Shown here piece by piece: positions 28,233-38,249 of a DNA stretch of 64,000 bases. The DNA is from Staphylococcus hsinchuensis. GTDB taxonomy: Bacteria; Bacillota; Bacilli; Staphylococcales; Staphylococcaceae. Under the pieces are notes generated by a model that saw only the letters and a program-made list of their open reading frames with translations, made no database searches and was not told the origin of the DNA. The position numbers and the translations under genes are program-made. Position 1 is the first letter of the stretch. Each line of letters opens with the position of its first letter. The stretch lies in NCBI RefSeq assembly GCF_038789205.1, contig NZ_CP128355.1, forward strand, positions 186,001-250,000, read 5' to 3'.

Positions 28233-29525
28233 TTACGATTTTTTTAATCGCGGTAATCCAAATAGAATTGCAACTAAACCTGAGAGGCCTAATATAATTG
28301 GATATATGGAATAAGGCACCAGTTCAAATGGTGATATTGATGCGACACCTGCTGCTGCGATAAGTTGGGGGCTGTAAGGTACTAGTCCTTGGAAACAACT
28401 ACCGAACATATCTAAAATACTAGCAGATTTACGTGGGTCTACATCATACTCTTCTGAGATTTCTTTGGCCAATGGACCTGCCATTAATATTGAAATTGTA
28501 TTATTTGCTGTAGAAAGATCTGCAACACTGACCAAACTTGCTATACCAAGTTCAGCACCACGTTTCGATTTCACTCTACGTCGTACAAAATTTAATAGCC
28601 AAGTTATACCACCGTTATGTTCAATTAACGCCACCAGTCCGCCAATGAGTAAAGCGATAATCGCAATATCTTCCATTCCGATGATACCTTTGGAAATAGC
28701 TGACAGTAATCCTTTCCAACCAAATGACCCATCGACTAACCCTATAATTGCTGATAAAGCAATACCACCGATAAGGACAATAATTACGTTGACCCCTACA
28801 AGTGCCAGGATAAGTACAAATAAGTATGGAATAACTTTAATGATATTATAAGCATAATCTTTAGATGCATCGACGTGTACACCGTTCGTCAATAACCAAA
28901 GTATTAAAATTGTTAGTAAGGCTCCTGGTAATACTATTTTAATATTGACCTTAAATTTATCGCTCATTTTCGTATTCTGAGTTCTTACCGCTGCAATAGT
29001 TGTATCGGAAATCATCGATAAATTATCACCAAACATTGCGCCTCCGACTACAGTCGCCATAGCTAAAGCTGCCGAAACATCTGTAGCCTGACTCAAACCA
29101 AAACCAACTGGTGCAATCGCAGCTACAGTTCCCACTGAAGTCCCCATCGAGATTGAAATAAACATACAAATCACAAATAAACCTACGATTAATAAGTTTT
29201 CAGGAATCAGTGATAAACCTAAATTAACAGTCGATTTAACGCCGCCCATGTTCTCGGTCGTTTTGGAAAATGCGCCAGCTAATAAAAAGATTACCATCAT
29301 GAGTACAATATTCGAATGACCTGCGCCTTTTGTGAAAATTTCAATCTTATTTTGGAATGATTCTTTACGATTTAAAAACAAACCAAACAATGAAGCAACT
29401 AAAATAGCTACGTTGAGTGGCATTGTAGAAAAATCACCAGTAATTATCCCAACACCTAAAAACATACCGATAAACACAATTAAGGGAAGTAATGCCTTTG
29501 CGCTACCTTTATTTGTTTGAACCAT
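28233..29525 (-). CDS. NhaC-family transporter under SAM-riboswitch control; probable methionine-related transporter
   Basis: A 430-residue protein with about twelve helices. NhaC-family motifs are MGTSVGTVAAIAPVG near residue 128 and GDNLSMISDTTIAAVRTQ near 167. A SAM-I riboswitch and terminator precede it, so it is expressed when S-adenosylmethionine is low. Riboswitch-controlled NhaC-superfamily proteins (MetT and relatives) have been proposed to carry methionine or related sulphur compounds. On that basis I read this as a nutrient transporter rather than a pH-homeostasis antiporter. That part is inference. Confidence 0.75.
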   Translation of the reverse strand: MVQTNKGSAKALLPLIVFIGMFLGVGIITGDFSTMPLNVAILVASLFGLFLNRKESFQNKIEIFTKGAGHSNIVLMMVIFLLAGAFSKTTENMGGVKSTVNLGLSLIPENLLIVGLFVICMFISISMGTSVGTVAAIAPVGFGLSQATDVSAALAMATVVGGAMFGDNLSMISDTTIAAVRTQNTKMSDKFKVNIKIVLPGALLTILILWLLTNGVHVDASKDYAYNIIKVIPYLFVLILALVGVNVIIVLIGGIALSAIIGLVDGSFGWKGLLSAISKGIIGMEDIAIIALLIGGLVALIEHNGGITWLLNFVRRRVKSKRGAELGIASLVSVADLSTANNTISILMAGPLAKEISEEYDVDPRKSASILDMFGSCFQGLVPYSPQLIAAAGVASISPFELVPYSIYPIILGLSGLVAILFGLPRLKKS

Positions 29526-29573
29526 GATTTACCTACTTTCTTTCTATCAAATATAATTATTTTAATTTTTAAA

Positions 29574-29615
29574 CTAAAAAAACTCTTTTCTTATAATAAT
29601 TAGAAGAAAAGAGTT
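29574..29615 (-). terminator. Riboswitch expression-platform terminator
   Basis: AAGAAAAGAGTT is complementary to AACTCTTTTCTT twelve bases away, read on the minus strand, followed by a T run. It lies between the aptamer and the NhaC-family gene. Confidence 0.8.
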
Positions 29616-29632
29616 AACGATTCACATATCAT

Positions 29633-29730
29633 CTTATCTTCTAGCATAAATCAATTATGCTACTGGAATTGGCACATTTAACATGTTGCCGAAGCTTCTT
29701 AGGGCCAGTCCCTCCACTTCTCTTGATAAG
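29633..29730 (-). promoter_or_regulatory. SAM-I (S-box) riboswitch aptamer
   Basis: On the minus strand the 5' P1 strand CTTATCAAGAGA leads into GTGGAGGGACTGGCCC, then GAAGC and CGGCAACA, then TGTGCCAATTCC, and closes with AGATAAG. This is the order of conserved SAM-I segments. P1 pairs CTTATC with GATAAG. It is followed by an intrinsic terminator, as in the OFF-type switch. Confidence 0.93.
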
Positions 29731-29856
29731 TTATTAATTTATTACATTACACTACATGATTGAGAGTCATTCGTCAATCTTATTCACGGAAAATTATTGA
29801 ACGCCTCTATATTTTATATTACCAACTTATTTTACATGTAAAAACATACATAGATT

Positions 29857-30468
29857 TTATTCAGTTGGTCGTTCTAATGAAAATGTTTTTCCAGTTAACG
29901 CATAATTATTACCAGCTAAACGTGAAACTGGATTGAGGTTTGAGGCATCAATTTTACTATCTTCAATATATACGTCGTCGTCGATATGGTACATCACAAT
30001 CTCACCAATAATGAGATCAGCACCATTTTTAGAGTCACCAAGTGGAATGATTTGATCTAACTTACATTCCATACGTACTTTTGCTTGTGCTACACCTGGC
30101 ACTTTCACTTCATCTGAAGCGATGGTAGTAAACGCTGTACGTGCTAACTCATTAGCTTTTCTCTCTAAAGGTGCAGCAGTGCGATTAATGTGTTCTACAT
30201 TGTTTTCATCAGTAATATGCAGTACAAATTCTCCTGTTTCTTCGATATTCAATGAAGTATCTTTACGTTGACCTTCACTACGTGTCGCAGAAAACATAAT
30301 CATTGGTGGTTCGCTGTTAACCCCATTAAAAAAACTAAATGGTGCAGCATTCAATATACCTTCTTTATTTTGTGAAGTAACGAATGCGATGGGTCTCGGT
30401 ATGATGCTACCCGTTAACAATTTATAATTTTGTACCTTTGAAATCGTTGACGCATCTATTTTTTTCAT
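29857..30468 (-). CDS. Flavin reductase-like FMN-binding protein
   Basis: A 203-residue split-barrel flavoprotein. Family marks are LLTGSIIPRPIAFVTSQNKEG at the N-terminus, APFSFFNGVNSEPPM and DLIIGEIV. Such proteins bind FMN and reduce flavin or a small electron acceptor. The neighbours do not suggest a partner. Confidence 0.8.
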   Translation of the reverse strand: MKKIDASTISKVQNYKLLTGSIIPRPIAFVTSQNKEGILNAAPFSFFNGVNSEPPMIMFSATRSEGQRKDTSLNIEETGEFVLHITDENNVEHINRTAAPLERKANELARTAFTTIASDEVKVPGVAQAKVRMECKLDQIIPLGDSKNGADLIIGEIVMYHIDDDVYIEDSKIDASNLNPVSRLAGNNYALTGKTFSLERPTE

Positions 30469-30615
30469 AATTTATCACGTAACCTTTCATTAGCAAAAAA
30501 TAATATAACAAAGTTAGGACACCTTTAATTTGTTGTGTACTCGCTTTATTTGTTTACATTTACAAAATTGTGCTACGAAATATTACTTAAGATATCCTAA
30601 CCTTTGTGTATATTT

Positions 30616-31497
30616 TTAGTCGATTTGGGTACCACCAGTTACACCATAAACTTGGCCTGTTGTATAACTAGATTCTTCAGCCGCTAAGTGTACATAAACA
30701 CCTGCAAGTTCTACTGGCTGACCTGCACGACCGAGTACTTCTTTTTGTCCAAACTCAGGAATTTTAGACTGGGGTTGTCCACCTGAAATTTGTAATGGTG
30801 ACCAGAATGGACCTGGAGCAACACAATTCACTCTGATACCTTGTGCTCCTAATTCTTCAGACAAGCTTTTAGTGAGTGAAATGATAGCCGCTTTCGTCGC
30901 TGCGTAATCATGTAAGATTGGGCTTGGATTATAACCTTGAACAGATGACGTTAAAGTAATCGTTGCCCCTGCTTCAAAGTAATCTAACGCTTTTTGTACT
31001 GTCCAAAAGATTGGATAAACATTAGTTCCAAATGTTTCAGTAAATGATGCCGTATCGAAACCGCGAATATCATCTCTGTATTGTTGATGCCCCGCCACTA
31101 GCGTTACATTATCTAAGCCACCTAATTGCTTATGTGCTTGTTCAACGAGATCGTAGTTAAATTGTTCATCACGTAAGTCACCAGGAATTAAGACTGCTTT
31201 ACGTCCAGCTTCTTCAATGACTTGCTTGACTTCTTCAGCATCTTCTTGTTCTGCTGGAAGATAGTTAATCGCCACATCTGCACCTTCTTTAGCATATGCG
31301 ATGGCAGCAGCACGGCCTATTGATGAATCTCCGCCTGTTACAAGCATTTTATAATCTTTAAGACGTCCATGTCCTTCATATGAAGTTTCACCACAATCCG
31401 GTTTAGGATCTAGTTCTTTCTGTAGTCCTGGTACCGGTTGTTCTTGTTTTGGAAAATCTGCGCTTGAAAATTTATTTCTTGGATCTTGTGCACCCAT
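30616..31497 (-). CDS. SDR-family oxidoreductase (YhdF/general stress type)
   Basis: A 293-residue short-chain dehydrogenase. A 50-residue N-terminal extension (PKQEQPVPGLQKELDPKPDCG) precedes the Rossmann motif TGGDSSIGRAAAIAYAKEG. The catalytic Tyr-Lys lies in YAATKAAIISLTKSLSEEL. The start is the ATG at 31497, behind AAGGAGTG. This subgroup is often stress-induced and NADP-linked. Substrate unknown. Confidence 0.85.
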   Translation of the reverse strand: MGAQDPRNKFSSADFPKQEQPVPGLQKELDPKPDCGETSYEGHGRLKDYKMLVTGGDSSIGRAAAIAYAKEGADVAINYLPAEQEDAEEVKQVIEEAGRKAVLIPGDLRDEQFNYDLVEQAHKQLGGLDNVTLVAGHQQYRDDIRGFDTASFTETFGTNVYPIFWTVQKALDYFEAGATITLTSSVQGYNPSPILHDYAATKAAIISLTKSLSEELGAQGIRVNCVAPGPFWSPLQISGGQPQSKIPEFGQKEVLGRAGQPVELAGVYVHLAAEESSYTTGQVYGVTGGTQID

Positions 31498-31563
31498 ATA
31501 CAATCACTCCTTAAATATTGACTTATTTAGTCTGTACCCATGTGAAATAAATCTTATGCATTA

Positions 31564-32700
31564 TTACGATTCTTCAGTTTCACCGTTCAATAATTGTTGA
31601 ACAAATGTAATAAAATATTGTGGAGCCTTTTCTAATATGCGCTCGTCAGGATCAAACTTCGGATGATGTAAATCATATTTACTGTTTGATCCTATGAACG
31701 CAAAGACACTCGGGTATTGCTGTGAATATCCAGCAAAATCTTCGCCAATCGTCAGCGGTTCTTGCATCAATTTCACGTCATAGTCTAATTGTTTCGCTAC
31801 TTTAATCGCTTCTTGCGTCAGTTGTTCATCGTTTACAACTGCACCTGGTAAATGTTGATATCGTGTCTCTACTTCTAAATCGAATGTCGTTTCAATCCCT
31901 TTACCTATCGCATGTAGGCGTGATTCAATTCGTTCGCGAACCTTTGAATCAAATGTTCTAACAGTACCTTGTACGTATGCTTGATCAGCAATGACATTCC
32001 ATGTATTACCAGAAGATACTTCTCCTATTGTAACTACTGCATTATCAAATGCCGATAAATTTCTACTTACAATAGATTGAACGCTGTTGATCAGTTGTCC
32101 TAGTGCCACGACTGGATCATTCCCTTGTTCAGGTTTTGCAGCATGTGCACCTTTACCTTGGATTTTATATTCAAATCGATCTACAGCTGATGTTAATACG
32201 CCTGATTTAATTGCGAATTCATTAATATTCATTGAAGGATAATTATGAAAGCCTAAGACAGCTTTTGCTCCATCTATTGCTTTCGTTTCAGTAATTGAAA
32301 ATGCTCCATGACCTAGTTCTTCAGCTGGTTGGAAAATAATACGTACACGTCCATCTAATTCTTGTTCTATCTCTTTTAAACCAGTGGCCACCCCTAAAAT
32401 ACTAGCCATATGAATGTCATGACCACACGCATGCATCACACCATCATTTGTTGAAGTAAATTCATGCACGACTTGCTCATGTATTGGTAAAGCATCGATG
32501 TCCGTTCTTACAGCAACAAAATCATCACCTTGGCCTACCTCTGCGACAAGGCCTGTTTCTAAAGGTAAATCTAATATTTTAATATCATAAGATTCTAGTA
32601 TACGTTTCAAACGTTTAGTTGTTTCATATTCATACTCAGATAACTCTGGGAATTGATGAAACGTTCTTCTCCATTGCACATAATCTTCATATTTAGGCAT
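31564..32700 (-). CDS. M20-family amidohydrolase (N-acyl amino acid hydrolase type)
   Basis: A 378-residue protein. Metal-binding marks are HACGHDIHMAS near residue 90 and PAEELGHGA near 125. The dimerisation domain begins near 180, and IGEDFAGYSQQYP lies near 327. These enzymes remove acyl or similar groups from amino acids. It lies just downstream of nothing on its strand and is followed by the SDR gene 66 bases on. Confidence 0.85.
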   Translation of the reverse strand: MPKYEDYVQWRRTFHQFPELSEYEYETTKRLKRILESYDIKILDLPLETGLVAEVGQGDDFVAVRTDIDALPIHEQVVHEFTSTNDGVMHACGHDIHMASILGVATGLKEIEQELDGRVRIIFQPAEELGHGAFSITETKAIDGAKAVLGFHNYPSMNINEFAIKSGVLTSAVDRFEYKIQGKGAHAAKPEQGNDPVVALGQLINSVQSIVSRNLSAFDNAVVTIGEVSSGNTWNVIADQAYVQGTVRTFDSKVRERIESRLHAIGKGIETTFDLEVETRYQHLPGAVVNDEQLTQEAIKVAKQLDYDVKLMQEPLTIGEDFAGYSQQYPSVFAFIGSNSKYDLHHPKFDPDERILEKAPQYFITFVQQLLNGETEES

Positions 32701-32927
32701 ACATTGCCACGACCTTTCTCTATTTTCATTAATCCAATTAAGATAGATGACTAAACATTTTACACTTTTGTACTTATACTTGTCATTTTATCATAATTGT
32801 CAAAATATTCTTAATAATCTATAGGACATCTAGTGCTTATCAATAATATATCTGATAGAGCGGCAAGCATTAAAATACCCAACATGGGTCAGCTATAATT
32901 AAAAACCTTTCATATTATTTAGTTAAA

Positions 32928-32972
32928 AGAAAAGACAATTTCTATATTATTTCAATAGAAATTGCCTTTCTT
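32928..32972 (-). terminator. Terminator of the hut operon
   Basis: On the minus strand AAAGGCAATTTCTAT pairs with ATAGAAATTGTCTTT, followed by CTTTT. It sits in the 323-base gap after hutI. The other part of the gap, up to the M20 gene, shows only AT-rich promoter-like sequence. Confidence 0.75.
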
Positions 32973-33023
32973 CACGTTAGAACACTAAGTTCCTAAAAAC
33001 TTTATTCGATTTATTTCATAAAA

Positions 33024-34256
33024 TTAAAGTTCAAAGTGATTATCTGCTATCACTTTACCATCTTTAATAACTTTTTGTGCATGGTTGATACCATAGTGAT
33101 AAGGGATATATTCATGATTTGGTGCATCCCAAATAACGATGTTTGCCTTGTCACCTTCATTAATTGTACCAGCATCAACATCAATGGCTTTTGCAGCATT
33201 GACTGTCACAGCATTCCAAATTTCATTTGGAGTTAATTTTAATTTTAAAGCTGCAATAGACATAACAAGTTGTAAGTTGTTCGTTACACAACTACCAGGG
33301 TTAAAGTCTGTTGCGATTGCGATAGCACCTTCATTATCTAACATGCCTCTTGCGTCTGCATAATCTTCTTTACCGAGATAGAATGTTGTACCTGGTAATA
33401 GCACCGCTACTGTATCACTGTGTTTTAACTTCGCTTTACCTTCTGTACTTGAAGCAACTAAATGGTCTGCTGAAATTGCACCTTCGTCAATCGCAAGTTC
33501 TAAACCACCTAAAGGATCGATTTCATCTGCATGAATCTTAACATCGTATCCTGCTTTTTTTGCTGCTTCTATATATTGTTTTGATTCTTCCACTGTGAAT
33601 ACGCCAGTTTCACAGAAAATATCAGCAAAGTCAGCATATTCTTTAACTTCTGGTAATAAATCAATCATTTCTTGTAAAAATGCTTGGTTTGATTCTGCTT
33701 CTTTCGGTACTGCATGTGGCCCAAGGAAAGTATGTTTCATATCTAAATTATATTTTTCTGCTAAACGATTTGATACACGTAACTGTTTTAATTCGTTTTC
33801 TTTATCTAAACCATAACCACTTTTACTTTCTACAGCTAACACACCGTGTTGAACCATTGTTAGCAAGTTCTTCTCAGCTTTTTCGAATAATTCTTCTTCA
33901 GTTGCTTTACGTGTAGATTCTACAGTTGAAAGGATGCCTCCACCTTGTTCAAGGATTTCTAAATAAGAAGCACCTTGTCTTTTAAGTGACATTTCATGTT
34001 CACGTGAGCCACCATGTACAAGGTGTGTATGAGCTTCTACAAGTGCAGGTGAAACAACTTTACCTGTTGCGTCAATAACTTCTTCCGCTTCATATTCATC
34101 CGTATGTGCACCTGAGTAAACGATTTTGCCGTCTTTAACTACAACTGTACCATTTTCAACTGTTTCTAGTTCGTCTAACTCTTTCCCTTTTAAAGGACGG
34201 TCTGTTGATTTCGGTAAAATTAATTGTTTAATGTTTTGAATAATTAAATCGTTCAT
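33024..34256 (-). CDS. hutI: Imidazolonepropionase
   Basis: A 410-residue amidohydrolase. The metal motif [14 protein letters not shown] is near residue 76, HADEIDP near 240 and ATDFNPGSC near 315. It opens the ring of imidazolone-propionate to N-formimino-glutamate, the third step of histidine breakdown. Its ATG overlaps the hutU stop by one base, so the two are coupled. Confidence 0.95.
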   Translation of the reverse strand: MNDLIIQNIKQLILPKSTDRPLKGKELDELETVENGTVVVKDGKIVYSGAHTDEYEAEEVIDATGKVVSPALVEAHTHLVHGGSREHEMSLKRQGASYLEILEQGGGILSTVESTRKATEEELFEKAEKNLLTMVQHGVLAVESKSGYGLDKENELKQLRVSNRLAEKYNLDMKHTFLGPHAVPKEAESNQAFLQEMIDLLPEVKEYADFADIFCETGVFTVEESKQYIEAAKKAGYDVKIHADEIDPLGGLELAIDEGAISADHLVASSTEGKAKLKHSDTVAVLLPGTTFYLGKEDYADARGMLDNEGAIAIATDFNPGSCVTNNLQLVMSIAALKLKLTPNEIWNAVTVNAAKAIDVDAGTINEGDKANIVIWDAPNHEYIPYHYGINHAQKVIKDGKVIADNHFEL

Positions 34257-35917
34257 TATTTGTCTCCTTTACCTGTAATCATTGGAATGTGAATACCTTT
34301 TTCCTTTGCAACTTCTACTGCAGATTCATAACCTGCATCAGCATGTCTCACTACTCCCATACCCGGATCTGTAGTTAATACACGTCCTAAACGACGATCT
34401 GCACGTTCAGAGCCATCCGCAACAACAACCATACCAGCATGTAATGAATAACCCATACCTACGCCACCGCCGTGGTGGAATGAAATCCATGAACCGCCTG
34501 CTGCTGTATTGATTAAAGCATTTAATACAGCCCAGTCACCTACAGCATCAGAACCATCTTTCATTCCTTCAGTTTCACGGTTAGGACTTGCAACTGAACC
34601 TGAGTCAAGGTGGTCACGACCGATAACGATAGGTGCAGATATTTCCCCTTCTCGTACTAAACGATTTAAAGCTAACCCCATTTTCGCACGTTCTTCATAA
34701 CCTAACCATGCAATACGTGATGGTAAACCTTGGAATGCGATTTTTTCTTGTGCTAAATCTAACCAACGGATAAGTTTTTCATTCTCTGGGAATAACTTTC
34801 TCATTTCTTCATCAGCACGTTCGATATCTTTAGGATCTCCACTTAAAGCAGCAAAACGGAATGGACCTTTACCTTCACAGAATAATGGTCTAATGTACGC
34901 TGGCACGAATCCTGGGAAATCAAATGCATTTTCTAAACCATTATTAAATGCAACTTGTCTAATGTTATTACCATAGTCAAATGCAATCGCACCATTTTTT
35001 TGGAATTGTAACATTAAGTCTACGTGTTTTTTCATTGAAGATTCTGATTTTTTCACATATTCTTTCGGGTCTTTATCGCGTAATGCTTTAGCCTCTTCTA
35101 ATGAATAACCTTGAGGTACATAACCATTTAATGGGTCATGTGCACTTGTTTGGTCTGTTACGATATCAACTTTAAATCCTCTGTCTAAAATTTCTTGATG
35201 TACATCAACTGCATTACCTACTAAACCAATAGATAAAGCATTGCCTTGTTCTTTTGCTTCTTCTGCTAGTCGTAATGCTTCATCTAAATCGCTTGTCTTA
35301 ACATCACAATATTTCGTTTCGATACGTTTATCGATACGTGTTTCATCGACATCAACACCGATAACTACGCCACCATTCATAGTAACAGCAAGTGGCTGTG
35401 CACCACCCATACCGCCTAGACCAGCAGTTAATGTTACGGTACCTTTTAAATCACCATCAAAATGTTGATTAGCTAGCTCACCAAATGTTTCATACGTACC
35501 TTGTACAATACCTTGTGAACCGATATAAATCCAACTACCCGCAGTCATTTGACCGTACATGATTAAGCCTTCTTTATCTAGCTCATTGAAATGATCCCAG
35601 TTTGCCCATTCAGGAACTAATACTGAGTTTGATAATAATACACGTGGTGCTTCTTCGTGTGTTTTAAACACTGCTACTGGTTTACCTGATTGAACTAACA
35701 TTGTTTCATCCGCTTCTAAATTACGTAATGTTTCTTCAATAGCTTCAAATGCATCCCAGTTTCTAGCAGCTTTACCGATACCACCATATACAACTAAGTC
35801 TTCTGGACGTTCAGCAACTTCTGGATCCAAGTTGTTGTATAACATTCTCAATACTGCTTCTTGTTCCCAACCTTTACATTCAATGTCTAAACCTTTTTTT
35901 GCTTCAATTTTTCTCAC
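34256..35917 (-). CDS. hutU: Urocanate hydratase
   Basis: A 553-residue protein of normal length. It has the NAD-binding glycine-rich stretch [15 protein letters not shown] near residue 165 and the urocanase signature [12 protein letters not shown] near 315. The C-terminus contains [18 protein letters not shown]. It converts urocanate to imidazolone-propionate with tightly bound NAD+. hutI lies directly downstream and a YjiH-family membrane protein upstream. Confidence 0.95.
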   Translation of the reverse strand: MRKIEAKKGLDIECKGWEQEAVLRMLYNNLDPEVAERPEDLVVYGGIGKAARNWDAFEAIEETLRNLEADETMLVQSGKPVAVFKTHEEAPRVLLSNSVLVPEWANWDHFNELDKEGLIMYGQMTAGSWIYIGSQGIVQGTYETFGELANQHFDGDLKGTVTLTAGLGGMGGAQPLAVTMNGGVVIGVDVDETRIDKRIETKYCDVKTSDLDEALRLAEEAKEQGNALSIGLVGNAVDVHQEILDRGFKVDIVTDQTSAHDPLNGYVPQGYSLEEAKALRDKDPKEYVKKSESSMKKHVDLMLQFQKNGAIAFDYGNNIRQVAFNNGLENAFDFPGFVPAYIRPLFCEGKGPFRFAALSGDPKDIERADEEMRKLFPENEKLIRWLDLAQEKIAFQGLPSRIAWLGYEERAKMGLALNRLVREGEISAPIVIGRDHLDSGSVASPNRETEGMKDGSDAVGDWAVLNALINTAAGGSWISFHHGGGVGMGYSLHAGMVVVADGSERADRRLGRVLTTDPGMGVVRHADAGYESAVEVAKEKGIHIPMITGKGDK

Positions 35918-35957
35918 TTAAATCACTCCTCGTTAGATTTAAATACACTTTAAACAT

Positions 35958-37232
35958 TTAGAAAATCCATAACGCAAAAGGAATTGTTATTAATAACGTT
36001 AATACTACTCTTTCAAACCATATGACCACTAATTTACTTATAGAAACCTTAATTTCCGTAGATAAAATAACGGGTACAACGCTTGAAAAGAATATGATAG
36101 CCGAAACGCTTGTTACTGCCACCACAAATCGTGTAGCTAAATCAGCGCTTTGTGCAATTGCTGAAGGTAACAACATTTCAACAATCGAAATTGTTGAAGC
36201 TTGAGCTAAAACGCCTACATCTTTAACTGGGAAGATTGAAATAAATGGGTAAAATATATAGGCTACATATTCAACAATTGGTGTAAATTCAACTATCAAT
36301 AAACCTATTAAACCAATAGACATTATTGAAGGTAGTATTGATATCGTCATTAACACACCGTCGCGTAAATTTTCTTTAACATTATCTACTAGTGAATTCG
36401 CCTGTCCTACTGCTTGTTTAGCTTCTAACCATGCCTCTTTAAGTAAAGGCATATCTCTGCGCACTTCTTTTTGATACGGTTGATTTTCGAAGGTGTCATT
36501 CTTTTCAAATCTTATAGGTGGGAGTTGTACCGTAATAGCAGTAACAATAAATGTTACTACAAGTGTGAACCAAAAATACAAGTTCCAAAAATCAATAATT
36601 TTCAAAGTATTCGCGACAATAATCATAAATGTAGCAGAAACTGTTGAAAATCCAGTTGCGATTACGACAGCTTCTTTATGAGTGTAGCCACCATTCTTAT
36701 AAACTCTATTCGTTATAAGTAAACCTATAGAGTAACTTCCTACGAATGAGGCAACTGCATCCACTGCCGACTTACCTGGTGTTTTAAATATGGGCCGCAT
36801 GATTGGCCTACAAAGCACACCAATAAATTCTAGTAATCCATATCCAACTAAAAATGATAATAAAATAGCTCCTATCGGTATTAATAAGCTTAATGGCATT
36901 GCCAACTTATCGTACAAAAAAGGCCCTATATCTTTCTTCAAAATAAAATGAGGTCCGATATGAAAAACGACCATAATCGCAATAAAAACGCCTAACACTT
37001 TAAATAACGAAAACACAATACTCGTTTTAGACTTATTCCATTCTTTATTAACAAATGGAAGTACAGCTCCAATTATAATTAAGCACAGTACATAAAACGG
37101 TAAAATCGGTTTGACCCATGCGGTTATCCACTTCACGATATGATCAACTAAGATTGTTGATTCTCCGAAAAGGGTTATAGGTATGAAAAAGACAATAATA
37201 CCTATTAAACTATACACAAAAAACTTCCACAT
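35958..37232 (-). CDS. YjiH-family membrane protein in the hut operon
   Basis: A 424-residue protein with about ten helices. Two nucleoside-recognition (gate) domains are suggested by GKSAVDAVASFVGSYSIGLL and by the C-terminal SAIAQSADLATRFVVAV. I start it at the ATG 37232, behind AGGGGCG. It lies 40 bases upstream of hutU on the same strand and diverges from a LysR regulator. By position it could move histidine or urocanate, though this has not been shown for the family to my knowledge. Confidence 0.8.
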   Translation of the reverse strand: MWKFFVYSLIGIIVFFIPITLFGESTILVDHIVKWITAWVKPILPFYVLCLIIIGAVLPFVNKEWNKSKTSIVFSLFKVLGVFIAIMVVFHIGPHFILKKDIGPFLYDKLAMPLSLLIPIGAILLSFLVGYGLLEFIGVLCRPIMRPIFKTPGKSAVDAVASFVGSYSIGLLITNRVYKNGGYTHKEAVVIATGFSTVSATFMIIVANTLKIIDFWNLYFWFTLVVTFIVTAITVQLPPIRFEKNDTFENQPYQKEVRRDMPLLKEAWLEAKQAVGQANSLVDNVKENLRDGVLMTISILPSIMSIGLIGLLIVEFTPIVEYVAYIFYPFISIFPVKDVGVLAQASTISIVEMLLPSAIAQSADLATRFVVAVTSVSAIIFFSSVVPVILSTEIKVSISKLVVIWFERVVLTLLITIPFALWIF

Positions 37233-37373
37233 GTACTTCACGCCCCTAACATGAAAGTACACCTCCCTCTATATTTATCAGTATATTATGATATGATATA
37301 GACGACCAATATAAATAAACTAATTATTGATAGCTTTAAGTTATAAATGGATGAAATATAAGGGGGTAAGTAT

Positions 37374-38249
37374 ATGAAAATTATTCAATTAGAGTATTTT
37401 GTAGCAGTAGTTAACTACAACAGTTTCACGAAAGCTGCTAATTATTTGCACATTAGTCAACCTTCTTTAACTACAACAATTAAAAAAATGGAAGAAGATT
37501 TAGGGTACGATTTATTAATTCGAACTACGAAAGATATTAAAATTACTGAAAAAGGTATTCAATTCTATCATTATGCTCAAGACTTAATTCAACACTACCA
37601 TCAAACATTGGAAAAAATGCATGACCTTAATATGAGTCATGCACCTAAGATTAAGTTATCTATACTTGAATCTACAAATCAATGGATTTCACAAATTATA
37701 TCTAATCATCGCCGATATAATCAGGATCAAACTTATTATGTAGCTGAAGTTCATGATCAAAATAAAATCTTAGAACAGCTACTCAATTTTGAAAATCATA
37801 TCGCAATAACCAATGAAAAAATAGAACATGAAAATATTGAATCGATTAAATTATACGAAGAATCTTATGTTCTACTAACCCCTGAGAATGTATTTAACAA
37901 AAGGGAAACAAAGGCTGTTGCACATTATCCGCTAATCGTACCTATGAAAGGATCACAAGTACGCAAACATATCGATGAATACTTCAATAGAATGAACGTT
38001 CATCCTAATATTGTAATTGAAGTGAGCCGATTTGAAGCAGCTACTAACTATGTGCATAAAGGAATGGGTTATGCGATTATCCCTCAAGTTTACTATCAAT
38101 CATTCAATACACGTAACCTAGAAATTGTGACAATCAAACCTAAAATCAAACGTGCGATTTATATCAACTACCTCAAAAAAAGAAAGCACCCTAAACGGGT
38201 ACTTTCTTTAATTAATCAATGCATCGATTTTTGGAAATTTAGAGAATGA
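37374..38249 (+). CDS. LysR-family regulator, probably of the hut genes
   Basis: A 291-residue protein. Residues 1-60 are the LysR winged helix (SFTKAANYLHISQPSLTTTIKKME), and the remainder is a periplasmic-binding-like effector domain. It is divergent from the yjiH-hutU-hutI operon with a 141-base gap, the usual arrangement for LysR control. Its 3' end overlaps hutG by 11 bases on the other strand. Confidence 0.85.
   Translation: MKIIQLEYFVAVVNYNSFTKAANYLHISQPSLTTTIKKMEEDLGYDLLIRTTKDIKITEKGIQFYHYAQDLIQHYHQTLEKMHDLNMSHAPKIKLSILESTNQWISQIISNHRRYNQDQTYYVAEVHDQNKILEQLLNFENHIAITNEKIEHENIESIKLYEESYVLLTPENVFNKRETKAVAHYPLIVPMKGSQVRKHIDEYFNRMNVHPNIVIEVSRFEAATNYVHKGMGYAIIPQVYYQSFNTRNLEIVTIKPKIKRAIYINYLKKRKHPKRVLSLINQCIDFWKFRE

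Noticed and set aside
28233-29525. Plain pH-homeostasis Na+/H+ antiporter call for the NhaC-family gene
   Set aside because: The SAM-I riboswitch makes a sulphur-metabolite role more likely; the antiporter name alone would mislead.
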